Assembly (NCBI RefSeq): GCF_039533685.1
Contig: NZ_BAAATZ010000003.1
Location: 124,001 to 188,000 of the forward strand
Reading direction: 5' to 3'
Origin: Actinocorallia aurantiaca
Lineage (GTDB): Bacteria > Actinomycetota > Actinomycetes > Streptosporangiales > Streptosporangiaceae
Length of the DNA stretch: 64,000 nt
A model generated the notes under the pieces. It made no database searches. It was not told the origin of the DNA and was given only the letters and a program-made list of their open reading frames with translations. Of this stretch, positions 51,822 through 60,307 are shown piece after piece; position 1 is the stretch's first letter, and each line of letters starts with the position of its first letter. The translations under genes were made by a program, and so were the position numbers.

Positions 51822-52731
51822 CTCGCCGAGGCAGTCGTGGGGCGCGCGCATGCAGATCGTCGTCGCGTCGATCGCGGGCGGCGTCCTGGCCTTCGGCTCT
51901 TTCGTCCATCTGACCACCGGGAACGAGCGGGTGAGCGCCGGCCCTCGGGCGGAGCCCGCACTCGCCCCGGCGATCGACCCCGCGTCCGATCAGTTGACCA
52001 GCAAGGGCGGCTTGGACCTCGTCTGGTCCGACGAGTTCGACGGCGGGGAGGCGGGGGCACCCCTCGACCAGACCAAGTGGAGCCTGGCGACCGGTGATCG
52101 CAAGGGTTGGGGCGTGGGCGGCCTGGCCTATTTCGACCCGGCGAATGCGCGGCTGGACGGCAAGGGGACACTCGTCATCTCGGCCACGGAGAACAAGGAC
52201 GAGCAGAAGTGCTGGTACGGGCGCTGCAAGTACCGGTCGAGCAGGATCCAGACAGCGGGCCGCTTCGACCTGACCTACGGCCGTTTCGCCGCCCGCGTCA
52301 GGTTCCCCCTCGGCCAGGGAATCTTCCCTGCCGTCTGGCTCCAGTCGAAGAACCAGAAGTACGGTTCGAAGAAGTACGCCGAGATCGACATCACGGAGGT
52401 CGTCGGCGCCTGGCCCGACGTCATCCTCGGCGCGGCGCACCAGACCGAGAAGGTCATCGACACCAAGGCCGAGTTCAAGCAGTCGCTCGACACCCGCTAC
52501 CACGTGGTCGGCGTCGACTGGACCCCCGAGTACGTCCGCTGGTGGGTCGACGGCGAGCCGTACGGCACGCTCAAGCGCTACAAGGACTGGTCGTTCGACC
52601 AGCCGATGAACTTCATCCTCAGCCTCCAGGTGGGCGGCGACTGGCAGGGCCCCCCGACCAAGGCGACCAAGTTCCCCGCCGACATGCTGGTCGACTGGGT
52701 CCGCGTCTACCAGTCGAAGCCCGCGCAGTGA
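51808..52731 (+). CDS. Exported glycoside hydrolase family 16 enzyme
   Basis: 307 residues from the GTG at 51808 (GGAGG five bases upstream; ATG at 51850 is an alternative). Hydrophobic N-terminal anchor (IVVASIAGGVLAFGSFV), spacer, then GH16: LVWSDEFDGG, GRFAARVRFP, active site EIDITEVVG, GVDWTPEYVRWWVDG, DWVRVYQS. Overlap with the synthase gene implies coupled expression and a joint role in polymer processing. Confidence 0.95.
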   Translation: MSGVNSPRQSWGARMQIVVASIAGGVLAFGSFVHLTTGNERVSAGPRAEPALAPAIDPASDQLTSKGGLDLVWSDEFDGGEAGAPLDQTKWSLATGDRKGWGVGGLAYFDPANARLDGKGTLVISATENKDEQKCWYGRCKYRSSRIQTAGRFDLTYGRFAARVRFPLGQGIFPAVWLQSKNQKYGSKKYAEIDITEVVGAWPDVILGAAHQTEKVIDTKAEFKQSLDTRYHVVGVDWTPEYVRWWVDGEPYGTLKRYKDWSFDQPMNFILSLQVGGDWQGPPTKATKFPADMLVDWVRVYQSKPAQ

Positions 52732-52764
52732 CCGCTCCCCGCCCCCACTAGGCGCCCCACAGCA

Positions 52765-52797
52765 AGAAGGCCCCTCCCGGATCGGGAGGGGCCTTCT
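52765..52797. terminator. Strong stem-loop between GH16 and tRNA-Thr
   Basis: Perfect 14-bp stem AGAAGGCCCCTCCC/GGGAGGGGCCTTCT with loop GGATC. It can end both the polysaccharide operon and the converging tRNA transcript. Confidence 0.85.
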
Positions 52798-52804
52798 GAG
52801 CTGG

Positions 52805-52878
52805 AGCCGCCTAAGGGAGTCGAACCCTTGACCTACGCATTACGAGTGCGTCGCTCTAGCCGACTGAGCTAAGGCGGC
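52805..52878 (-). tRNA. tRNA-Thr (CGT anticodon)
   Basis: 74 bases: acceptor GCCGCCT/AGGCGGC, D-arm TAGCTCAGTCGGCTAGAGC, anticodon stem ACGCA/TGCGT around CTCGTAA, T-arm AAGGGTTCGACTCCCTT. CCA is not encoded. Confidence 0.97.
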
Positions 52879-52938
52879 AGCCCCGGAGTTAGCCGGTGCG
52901 GGAAGCAGTCTACAGGGTCCGGCGGGTGTATGGGCGGG

Positions 52939-54435
52939 TCAGGGCTTGCAGGTGGTGCCGGCCTTGGGCGGGGTGCCCTTGACCAGGTAGGTGTCGACGG
53001 CGGAGGTGACGCAGCGGGAGCCGGTCAGGTAGGCGGTGTGGCCGTCGCCGTCGTAGGTGAGCAGGACGCCCTTGTCGAGCTGGGAGGCCAGGTTCTTGGA
53101 CCACTGGTAGGGAGTGGCCGGGTCGCGGGTGGTGCCGACGACCAGGATGGGGGCGGATCCCTTGGCGGTGAGGGCGCGGGTGGGCTCTGCGGGCTTGGTC
53201 GGCCAGTAGGTGCAGGGGAGGGCGCCCCAGACGATGAACTCGCCGAAGCGGGGGGCGGCCTTGGCGGCCGCGGCGGCCTGCTTCTTGATGTCGGCCAGGT
53301 CGGTGGTGGGCTTGTCCACGCAGTTGACGGCCATGTTGCTCTCGGTCTGGCTGGAGTACTTGCCGTTCTCCTCGCGTTCGACCAGGAGGTCGGCGAAGCG
53401 GAGCAGGATGCTGCCGTCGCCCTTCATGGCCTGGGTGAGGGCGGTGCGCAGGAGCGGCCAGGCGTCCTTCTGGTAGAGAGGGGTGGCCAGGCCGAGGGTG
53501 GCGAGGGACTCGGTCACCGGGCGGGTGTCGGAGGTGCTCTTCAGGGGCTGGCGGTCGGCGGTGTCCAGCAGGTCCTTGACCTTCTTCAGCCCGGCGTCCA
53601 CATCGGTGCCCAGGGGGCAGTCGTCCCGCTTGACGCAGTCGGAGGTGAAGGCGCGCAGGGCCGTCTCGAAGCCCTTGGCCTGCTGGAGGTTGATCTCGGC
53701 GGAGGAGGCCTTCGGGTCGACGGCGCCGTCCAGGACGAGAGCGCGGACGTTCTGCGGGAACAGTTCGGCGTACCAGGCGCCCAGGTAGGTGCCGTAGGAC
53801 GCGCCGTAGTAGGTGAGCTTCTTCTCGCCCAGGGCGGCGCGGATCCGGTCCATGTCGCGGGCGGCGTTCCGGGTGCCGACGTAGGGAAGGATCTTGGCGG
53901 ACTCGCTCTGGCAGCTCTCGGCGAAGTTCCGGCTCGCCTCGGCCAGCTTGTCGATCTCACCGGCGTCGTCGGGAGAGACGTCTGTGGCCAGGAATCTGTC
54001 GAGTTCGCCGTCGGACAGGCACTCCACGGGGTTGCTCTCGCCGACGCCGCGCGGGTCGAAGCCGACAAGGTCGAAGCGCTGCTGGAGCTGCTTGCCGAAG
54101 GAGCTCGCGCTGGTGCGGATGAACTGGACGCCCGAACCGCCGGGGCCGCCGGGGTTGGTGAGCAGGGAGCCGATCTTCTTGCCCTTGGCGGGCTGCCTGA
54201 TCAGGGAGAGGGTGAGCTTCTCGCCGCCGGGGTCGGCGTAGTCGAGGGGGACATTGAGCTTGGCGCACTGGAAGCCGCCGCCGCAGTCCTTCCAGGCGAG
54301 GGCCGCGGCCTGGGCGGGAGCCTCGGCGATGGAGCCGCTCTGCGGGGCCGTGCCGGGTTCCGGGTCGTTCGTCCCGGTGCAGGACGTCACCAATGCCAGG
54401 GCCACCAGCCCCGCGGTCGCTCCCCGTACTCTCAC
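52939..54435 (-). CDS. Lipoprotein alpha/beta hydrolase, tripeptidyl-aminopeptidase family
   Basis: 498 residues. Signal peptide with lipobox VTSC, then an alpha/beta-hydrolase: oxyanion segment NPGGPGGSGV, nucleophile in YGASYGTYLG, Asp in the VVGTTRDPATPY region and His in DGDGHTAYL, plus the TAP C-terminal domain. Family members (Streptomyces Tap, SlpD/E) release N-terminal tripeptides from secreted proteins. Lies after ricT-like gene and before tRNA-Thr on the same strand. Confidence 0.94.
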   Translation of the reverse strand: MRVRGATAGLVALALVTSCTGTNDPEPGTAPQSGSIAEAPAQAAALAWKDCGGGFQCAKLNVPLDYADPGGEKLTLSLIRQPAKGKKIGSLLTNPGGPGGSGVQFIRTSASSFGKQLQQRFDLVGFDPRGVGESNPVECLSDGELDRFLATDVSPDDAGEIDKLAEASRNFAESCQSESAKILPYVGTRNAARDMDRIRAALGEKKLTYYGASYGTYLGAWYAELFPQNVRALVLDGAVDPKASSAEINLQQAKGFETALRAFTSDCVKRDDCPLGTDVDAGLKKVKDLLDTADRQPLKSTSDTRPVTESLATLGLATPLYQKDAWPLLRTALTQAMKGDGSILLRFADLLVEREENGKYSSQTESNMAVNCVDKPTTDLADIKKQAAAAAKAAPRFGEFIVWGALPCTYWPTKPAEPTRALTAKGSAPILVVGTTRDPATPYQWSKNLASQLDKGVLLTYDGDGHTAYLTGSRCVTSAVDTYLVKGTPPKAGTTCKP

Positions 54436-54565
54436 GCCTGCGCCCCTGTTCGTCGATGTAGTCCCTCCATGGTTACATCACCACACGGACAAACGGCGAG
54501 TCCCGAAGTGATTACCATCCGTGATGTCGGAAAAGTCGGCCGAAGTAAAGTCAGCCGGGCCGAAA

Positions 54566-55396
54566 TCAACCGGGGTAGCGCTCGTCGTGCTGCTGCCGGG
54601 GCGAGCACACCGACGCGGACGGGCAGGCGCAGCGCCGTCCCGAGTCCAGCCGGACGGTCACCTGGTCGGACGGCACGTTGATCCCGACGACCCGTCCCGT
54701 GCCCTCCGGCGTGCTGACCTCGGTGCCGGGGTCGGGCATGCGCTGCCGGGCCTCCTGGTAGAGCGGGTGCTCGTACTTCAGGCAGCACATCAGCCGTCCG
54801 CAGGCCCCCGAGATCCGCAGCGGATTGACCGGGAGGTCCTGCTCCTTGGCCATCCGGACGGTCACGGGCTCGAAGTCCTTCAGGAACGTGGCGCAGCACA
54901 GTTCGCGTCCGCAGGGGCCGATGCCGCCCTGCAGCCGGGCCTCGTCGCGCGGCCCGATCTGGCGGAGTTCGACGCGCGCCTGCATCCCGCGCGCCAGGTC
55001 CCTCACCAGCGCGCGGAAGTCCACCCGTCCGGGCGCGGAGAAGTACAACCGGTAGGTGTTGGCCTCGGCCAGGTAGTCGATGCCGATCACCTTCATCGGC
55101 AGGCCGTGCCGGCGGATGAGCTTCTTGGCGGTCGCCTTGCCCTCGGCACGGCGGATCCGGTTGGCCTCGTCCCGGGCCAGGTGCTCTTCCGTCGCCGGTC
55201 CTTCGCAGACCGGCAGGCCTTCGAGGTCGTCCGTGACGTACTGCGGCGCCCAGACGCACTCGGCGACCTCCGGGCCGTAGTCGGTGGGCACCAGTACCCG
55301 GTCTCCCACGCGGGGGCTGTGCGGCCCCGGATCCAGGTAGTAAAGCCGTCCATAACGGGTGAAGCTGACAGCCATCACCATGCCCATGAACATCAC
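54566..55396 (-). CDS. PSP1/RicT (YaaT) family protein
   Basis: 276 residues. The PSP1 domain with its cysteine-rich signature is plain: GGIGPCGRELCCATF and SGACGRLMCCLKYEHP, the iron-sulfur ligands in RicT. N terminus VSFTRYGRLYYLDPG and the core FRALVRDLARGMQARVELRQIGPRDEA are typical of the family. In Bacillus RicT acts in RNA processing and sporulation; its actinomycete role is unclear. The start is uncertain (ATGs at 55396, 55387, 55381 and 55375). Confidence 0.92.
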   Translation of the reverse strand: MMFMGMVMAVSFTRYGRLYYLDPGPHSPRVGDRVLVPTDYGPEVAECVWAPQYVTDDLEGLPVCEGPATEEHLARDEANRIRRAEGKATAKKLIRRHGLPMKVIGIDYLAEANTYRLYFSAPGRVDFRALVRDLARGMQARVELRQIGPRDEARLQGGIGPCGRELCCATFLKDFEPVTVRMAKEQDLPVNPLRISGACGRLMCCLKYEHPLYQEARQRMPDPGTEVSTPEGTGRVVGINVPSDQVTVRLDSGRRCACPSASVCSPRQQHDERYPG

Positions 55397-55408
55397 ATTA
55401 CTTGGCCG

Positions 55409-56206
55409 TTAAACGGACCTGGCGGCGGCCAGTACGCCATCCCGGTACGAGCGTCCGTACAGGACGCAGTGGACGAGCAACGGATGGAGTTGGTGCAGGG
55501 GGACGCGGTCGCGCCAGCCTTCGGCCAGCGGAGCGACCTCGTCGTAAGCCCTCAGGAGCGCGGCCAGGTGCGGGGCGCCGAAGAGAGCCAGCATCGCGAG
55601 GTCCGTCTCGCGGTGGCCGCCGTGCGCGGCGGGGTCGATCAGCCGGCCCCTGCCCCCGGAGTACAGGACGTTGCCGCCCCACAGATCTCCGTGGATGCGG
55701 GAAGGCGGCTCCTCGGGCTGCTCGGCGCGGTTCAGCGCGGCCTCGACCTCCCGGATGTCCGAGGTGCCGAGGACGCCCCGATCCCGGGCCGTCCGTGCGT
55801 ACGGCAGCACCCGGCGTTCGGCGTACCACTCCCGCCAGCCGCCCGCAGGGTCGTCCGCGGGAGAGTTGTCCAGCGGCAGGCCGGCGATGTCCCCGGTCCA
55901 GTCGGCCCCGAACCGGGGCGCGCCGCGGCGGTGCACGCCGGCCAAGGCCCGCCCCGTCTCCTCGGCCATCGGTACGGTGGCCGACTCTGGCGGCAGCCAC
56001 GGAAGGACGAGCATGCCCTCGCCCACCTGGAGGACCTCCACGGCCGGGTCGCCCAGCCAGCGCAACCCCTTCGCCTCGGCCGCGAAGTCGCCGCCCTTCT
56101 TGACGAAGACCTCGCGTCCGTCCTCCAGCGTCACGCGGTGCAGCGTCCACGAATGGCTGCGTCCGAGATCCCGCGAACGGACGGCGCGGAGGCCGAGGAG
56201 CCTCAC
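55409..56206 (-). CDS. Fructosamine kinase family protein
   Basis: 265 residues. Motifs of fructosamine/ketosamine-3-kinases: VFVKKGGDFAAEAKGLRWL, HGDLWGGNVLY (catalytic loop) and IDPAAHGGHRETDLAML. It would phosphorylate glycated lysines, aiding deglycation. GTG start overlaps the phosphatase stop (GTGA), a conserved actinomycete pairing. Confidence 0.93.
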   Translation of the reverse strand: MRLLGLRAVRSRDLGRSHSWTLHRVTLEDGREVFVKKGGDFAAEAKGLRWLGDPAVEVLQVGEGMLVLPWLPPESATVPMAEETGRALAGVHRRGAPRFGADWTGDIAGLPLDNSPADDPAGGWREWYAERRVLPYARTARDRGVLGTSDIREVEAALNRAEQPEEPPSRIHGDLWGGNVLYSGGRGRLIDPAAHGGHRETDLAMLALFGAPHLAALLRAYDEVAPLAEGWRDRVPLHQLHPLLVHCVLYGRSYRDGVLAAARSV

Positions 56207-56673
56207 GGGGACTCCTTGCGCACCTCGTCCAGCAGGCCGGGCATGGCGGCCTCGATCAGGTCCAGGCACTCCTGGAAGCCGGTCTCGTCACCGTAATACG
56301 GGTCGGGGACGTTCGGATCCACAGCCTGTGGATCGTAGGAGCGGAGCAGCCTGACCTTGTCCCGGTGCTCCTCCTTCAGGGCGAGCGCCCGCAGGTCGCG
56401 GTAGTGCCCCTCGTCGAGGGCGATGATCAGGTCGTAATGATCGAACCAGGCGTTCCGGAACTGCTTCGCCGCGTGCGCGCTGGTGTAGCCGTTGCGCTCC
56501 AGCATCCGCACCGTCCGGTGGTCGGCGGGATCTCCCCTGTGCCAGCCTTCCGTCCCGGAGCTGTCCACCTCGACGTCCAGGCCCTCGTCCTCGACATGCC
56601 GCCGGAAGACGTGCTCGGCCATCGGCGAACGGCAGATGTTCCCTGTACACACAAAGGTCACGCGGTACGTCAT
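56203..56673 (-). CDS. Low-molecular-weight protein-tyrosine phosphatase
   Basis: 156 residues. P-loop VCTGNICRSP near the N terminus (Cys nucleophile, Arg), SSGTEGWHRGDPAD and the general acid Asp in DPYYGDETGF. Removes phosphate from tyrosine; in this two-gene unit with the ketosamine kinase it may act on phospho-fructosamine or protein substrates. Divergent from the aminotransferase. Confidence 0.95.
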   Translation of the reverse strand: MTYRVTFVCTGNICRSPMAEHVFRRHVEDEGLDVEVDSSGTEGWHRGDPADHRTVRMLERNGYTSAHAAKQFRNAWFDHYDLIIALDEGHYRDLRALALKEEHRDKVRLLRSYDPQAVDPNVPDPYYGDETGFQECLDLIEAAMPGLLDEVRKESP

Positions 56674-56761
56674 GGCATCAAGGATGCCTTGCCCCGCTGA
56701 TCACCTGCGTCGTTTGGATATCCTGCGTAAGCCCGGACCGGCATCTCCAGAGGGACGCGTA

Positions 56762-58018
56762 GTGACTTCTCAGACAGTGGCCGAACTCCATGAACAGGCT
56801 CGCCAGGACTATGAGGCCTTCAAGGCCCGCGGGCTGAAGCTGGACCTCACCCGAGGGAAGCCCGCACCCGCGCAGCTCGACCTCTCCAACGAGCTGCTGA
56901 CGCTGCCCGGGGAAGGCCTGTACAAGTCCGCGGACGGCACGGACCTGCGTAACTACGGCGGCCTCACCGGCCTCCGCGAGCTCGCCGAGATCTTCTCCGA
57001 GGGGCTCCAGGTCCCCGCCGAGCGGCTGCTGGCCCTCGGCAACGCCAGCCTCACCCTCATGCACGACACGATCGTCCACGCGCTGCTCAGCGGCGTCCCG
57101 GGCGGCACCGGCCGCTGGACGGACGGTGAGCGCGTCGCCTTCCTCTGCCCGTCGCCCGGCTACGACCGGCACTTCGCGATCTGCGAGCGCTTCGGCATCG
57201 AGATGATCCAGGTGCCCATGACGGGCGAAGGCCCGGACATGGACGTCGTCGAGCGGCTCGTCGCCGACGACGCGACGATCAAGGGCATCTGGTGCGTGCC
57301 CAAGTACAGCAACCCCACCGGCGTCTCCTACAGCGACGAGGTCGTGCGCCGGCTGGCCCGCATGCGGACGGCCGCCCCCGACTTCCGGATCTTCTGGGAC
57401 AACGCCTACGCCGTCCACCACCTCACCGACAAGCCGGCCGAGATCCTCGACGTCCTCGCCGAGGCCGAAGCCGCCGGGAACCCCGACCGGGTGTTCGTCT
57501 ACGGCTCCACCTCGAAGGTGACGTTCGCCGGCGCCGGCGTGGCGTTCTTCGGCTCGTCCGAGGCCAACGTCAAGTGGATGACGGGCTTCCTGGGCAAGAG
57601 CACCATCGGGCCCGACAAGATCAACCAGCTGCGGCACGTGCAGTTCCTCAAGGACGCCGAGGGGCTCGCCGCGCACATGCGCAAGCACGCCGAGATCGTC
57701 CGGCCCAAGTTCGACGCCGTCGACCGCATCCTCACCGCGCAGCTCGCCGGGACCGGCCTGGCCGAGTGGACCAAGCCCGAAGGCGGCTACTTCATCTCCC
57801 TGGACGTGCCCGAGGGCTGCGCCAAGCGCGTCGTCCAGCTGGCCAAGGAGGCGGGCGTCGCGCTGACCCCGGCCGGCGCCACCCACCCCTACGGAGAGGA
57901 CCCGGCCGACCGGACGATCCGGATCGCGCCGACCTTCCCGGTCCCGGCCGAGCTCGATGTGGCCATCGAAGGCCTCGCCACCTGCGTCCGGCTCGCAGGG
58001 TACGAGAAGCAGATCTGA
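56762..58018 (+). CDS. PLP-dependent aminotransferase (aspartate aminotransferase-like, PF12897)
   Basis: 418 residues. Fold type I aminotransferase with the PF12897 features: LDLTRGKPAPAQLDLS, LRNYGGLTGL, FLCPSPGYDRHF, WDNAYAVHHL (Asp binding the pyridine N, Tyr), catalytic Lys in YGSTSKVTFAGAG, and Arg in RTIRIAPTFP. Family enzymes transaminate aspartate and related amino acids. GTG at 56762; GAGGG about 9 bases upstream. Followed by a UUCG hairpin terminator. Confidence 0.94.
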   Translation: MTSQTVAELHEQARQDYEAFKARGLKLDLTRGKPAPAQLDLSNELLTLPGEGLYKSADGTDLRNYGGLTGLRELAEIFSEGLQVPAERLLALGNASLTLMHDTIVHALLSGVPGGTGRWTDGERVAFLCPSPGYDRHFAICERFGIEMIQVPMTGEGPDMDVVERLVADDATIKGIWCVPKYSNPTGVSYSDEVVRRLARMRTAAPDFRIFWDNAYAVHHLTDKPAEILDVLAEAEAAGNPDRVFVYGSTSKVTFAGAGVAFFGSSEANVKWMTGFLGKSTIGPDKINQLRHVQFLKDAEGLAAHMRKHAEIVRPKFDAVDRILTAQLAGTGLAEWTKPEGGYFISLDVPEGCAKRVVQLAKEAGVALTPAGATHPYGEDPADRTIRIAPTFPVPAELDVAIEGLATCVRLAGYEKQI

Positions 58019-58068
58019 GGTCCGCTCCGAAGCCGGTGAACCAGCCCGGCATCCGGTGACGTCCGTCC

Positions 58069-58090
58069 GGCGGGGCCTTCGGGCCCCGCC
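58069..58090 (+). terminator. UUCG-tetraloop hairpin terminator
   Basis: GGCGGGGCC-TTCG-GGCCCCGCC, a 9-bp perfect stem with a UUCG loop, 50 bp after the aminotransferase stop. Confidence 0.75.
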
Positions 58091-58236
58091 AGGATGGGCG
58101 CCACCGGCACTCCGGAAGACGGATGACCAGGCCATGGCCTCTGGCGGCCACGCCGCGACCACCGCGCACGGCGGCCTTGACAACACCATGAGTCGTCGAG
58201 ATTCTTGCCGCCTCGGGTGCTGGAACGCGAAAGGAA

Positions 58237-58256
58237 GGCCCGGGCACGCCCGGACC
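58237..58256 (-). terminator. Hairpin after the small lipoprotein gene
   Basis: On the minus strand GGTCCGGGC-GT-GCCCGGGCC followed by TTCCTTT, four bases after the stop of the 37-residue lipoprotein gene. Confidence 0.65.
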
Positions 58257-58260
58257 TGCT

Positions 58261-58374
58261 TCAGCGGGGGATGCTCTGCGACGTCTCCACCGGCATCGCG
58301 TAGCCCCGCGACTGGCAGCCGGTGCCCAGGACGGCCATCGCGAGCAGGAGCGCCATCAGGCGCGAACCCTTCAT
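58261..58374 (-). CDS. 37-residue lipoprotein
   Basis: A complete short gene: GGGAGG five bases before ATG at 58374, a signal peptide MKGSRLMALLLAMAVLGTGC with lipobox LGTGC (Cys20), and a mature part of only 18 residues ending SIPR before TGA. A hairpin with a pyrimidine tail follows at once. Role unknown; the gene is too small for usual calling, but signal and flanks are convincing. Confidence 0.75.
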   Translation of the reverse strand: MKGSRLMALLLAMAVLGTGCQSRGYAMPVETSQSIPR

Positions 58375-58476
58375 CGTTTCCTCCCGTGTTCGTTCGCCTC
58401 GCTGATCCTGCTCTCAGCCGGTTGTGAACTACTTGGGAATCCCTTGAACACTCGATCGGGCAGGTTGGAGGATGGT

Positions 58477-59430
58477 TTGAAGGTTCTCGTCACGGGCGGC
58501 GCCGGCTACATCGGATCGGTCGTCACCACGCAGCTTCTCGAAGCCGGCCACACGGTGACGGTGCTGGACAACCTGACGACCGGCGTGGCCGCGGCGGTCC
58601 CGGAAGGCGCACGCTTCGTCCAAGCGGACATCAAGCAGGCCGGAGGGGTCCTCGGTGAGGGCGGCTACGACGCCGTCATGCACTTCGCGGCCAAATCCCA
58701 GGTCGGGGAATCGATGACCAGACCCGAGCTGTACTGGGACAACAACGTCGCGGGGACGCTCGCCCTGCTCGAAGCGATGCGCGCGGCGGAAGTACGCCGC
58801 ATCGTCTTCTCCTCCACGGCCGCCACGTACGGAGTGACGGGCGACGAACCCATCACCGAGGACACGCCGACCGTCCCCATCAACCCTTACGGGCAGTCCA
58901 AGGTCGCCGTCGACTACGCCCTCCAGGGCGAAGCGGCCGCCCACGGCCTGGCCGCCATCAGCCTCCGCTACTTCAACGTGGGCGGCTCCTACGCCGGTTT
59001 CGGCGAACGCCACGACCCCGAGACCCACCTGATCCCCAACGTCCTCCGCGTGGCGGCGGGCCTGGCCCCCTCGGTGACCCTCTACGGCACCGACTACCCC
59101 ACACCCGACGGCACCGCCATCCGCGACTACCTCCACGTGGCGGACCTGGCCGAAGCACACCTCCTGGCCCTGGCCGCCGCGGCCCCCGGCACCCACCGGA
59201 TCTACAACCTCGGCAGCGGCACCGGCTACTCCGTCAACGAGGTCATCACCACCGCCCGCCAGGTCACCGGTCATTCCATCCCCGTCACGACCCTGCCCCG
59301 CCGAGCGGGCGACCCCCCGGTCCTCGTCGCATCCTCCGCCCGCATCACCGCCGACCTGGGCTGGAAGGCCCACCGACCGCTCCCCGAGATCATCGACGAC
59401 GCCTGGACCTTCCTCCAGTCCGCTCTCTGA
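58477..59430 (+). CDS. galE: UDP-glucose 4-epimerase
   Basis: 317 residues. Extended SDR: VLVTGGAGYIGSVV, DNLTTG, HFAAKSQVGES, catalytic Ser in SSTAATYG and YGQSK dyad, RYFNVGGSY and the sugar-nucleotide binding VTLYGTDYPTPDGTAIRDYLHV. Interconverts UDP-Glc and UDP-Gal. I chose TTG at 58477 (GGAGG five bases upstream) because it starts right at the nucleotide-binding strand; a further upstream in-frame ATG (58444) has no such site. Confidence 0.93.
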   Translation: MKVLVTGGAGYIGSVVTTQLLEAGHTVTVLDNLTTGVAAAVPEGARFVQADIKQAGGVLGEGGYDAVMHFAAKSQVGESMTRPELYWDNNVAGTLALLEAMRAAEVRRIVFSSTAATYGVTGDEPITEDTPTVPINPYGQSKVAVDYALQGEAAAHGLAAISLRYFNVGGSYAGFGERHDPETHLIPNVLRVAAGLAPSVTLYGTDYPTPDGTAIRDYLHVADLAEAHLLALAAAAPGTHRIYNLGSGTGYSVNEVITTARQVTGHSIPVTTLPRRAGDPPVLVASSARITADLGWKAHRPLPEIIDDAWTFLQSAL

Positions 59431-59690
59431 TCCACGGCTGCCCAGCCGATCCGTCCGGGAACCGGATGAATCGTGTAGGCAGGGCAAAGACACGGCTTAC
59501 CGGTGAGGGCCTGAAAGCACCTCGGTCCAGCCGGTGGTCCGCCGTGCGCGGAGGGCCTGGCACCGCGACGACAGATCACCGGCTGCGAGCCGCCGTCCAG
59601 CGGTGATGCGGGCGCCGGCCGCGCAGCCGGAGCAGAGCCGGCCATGCGACCGGCGGCCTCGTGAACGATCTCCGACGTGTCGTCGCGGTA

Positions 59691-60098
59691 TCAGGTTCCC
59701 GCACCGGAGGTGTAGGCGTCGGCCCAGGCCGAACCGGAGCCGGACAGCCCGAGCTTCCTGAGCTCTTCGGAGCTGAGGCGGTCGAAGGCCAGACGCCGGG
59801 CCACGTGGTCGGCGACGGAGACGGCGGAGGGAACCAGAGGGTCACCTGTCGGCCCGTCGGGAACGAATCGGAGATTCATCAACTCTTCGATCAGGGGATA
59901 AGCGGGCACACCGGACCGCAGGGACACCGTCAAGGCCGTGGACAGCATCTCGGCCATACCCGCTGTGGTGGATCCCGGCTCTCCCCAGCTGATGAGGACT
60001 CCGCCCTCTGAGGTGTCGATGCGCACCGGGTCGCTCTCGCTCGTCGTCACCCCGGTGAAACTACTCCCGGTCGCTGACAGAACCGGCCGCCGAACCAC
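59691..60098 (-). CDS. Stand-alone NrdJ C-terminal (TSCPD-like) domain protein
   Basis: 135 residues from GTG at 60098 (GGGGAG six bases upstream). The body GSTTAGMAEMLSTALTVSLRSGVP, LIEELMNLRFVPDGPTGDPLV and VADHVARRLAFDRLSSEELRKLGL follows the C-terminal domain of B12-dependent ribonucleotide reductase NrdJ (GSTLAGMMDAF..., NMRFEPAG.TDDP, YIFRRLALDYLP). The catalytic barrel is absent and nothing like it is upstream. It could be a free regulatory domain or a fragment; the start is my best choice only. Confidence 0.7.
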   Translation of the reverse strand: MVRRPVLSATGSSFTGVTTSESDPVRIDTSEGGVLISWGEPGSTTAGMAEMLSTALTVSLRSGVPAYPLIEELMNLRFVPDGPTGDPLVPSAVSVADHVARRLAFDRLSSEELRKLGLSGSGSAWADAYTSGAGT

Positions 60099-60307
60099 CA
60101 ACGACTCCCCAAGGACAGGGGGTCGACGCGTCTCAGGGCCGTCGCCGGAGGCCGACCGAGCTTCACGCCGCGGGCGCGCGGCAGAAGTGGCGGCTCTCAG
60201 CCGGGTACATCGCAGATCCGGCCCGCCGAGGCGCGACTTTTTCCACGCGGCTCGATATGAGTGGTCTGGAGAATGTGCGGGTGGCCGTGGGTCCTTGCGC
60301 GTAGGAG

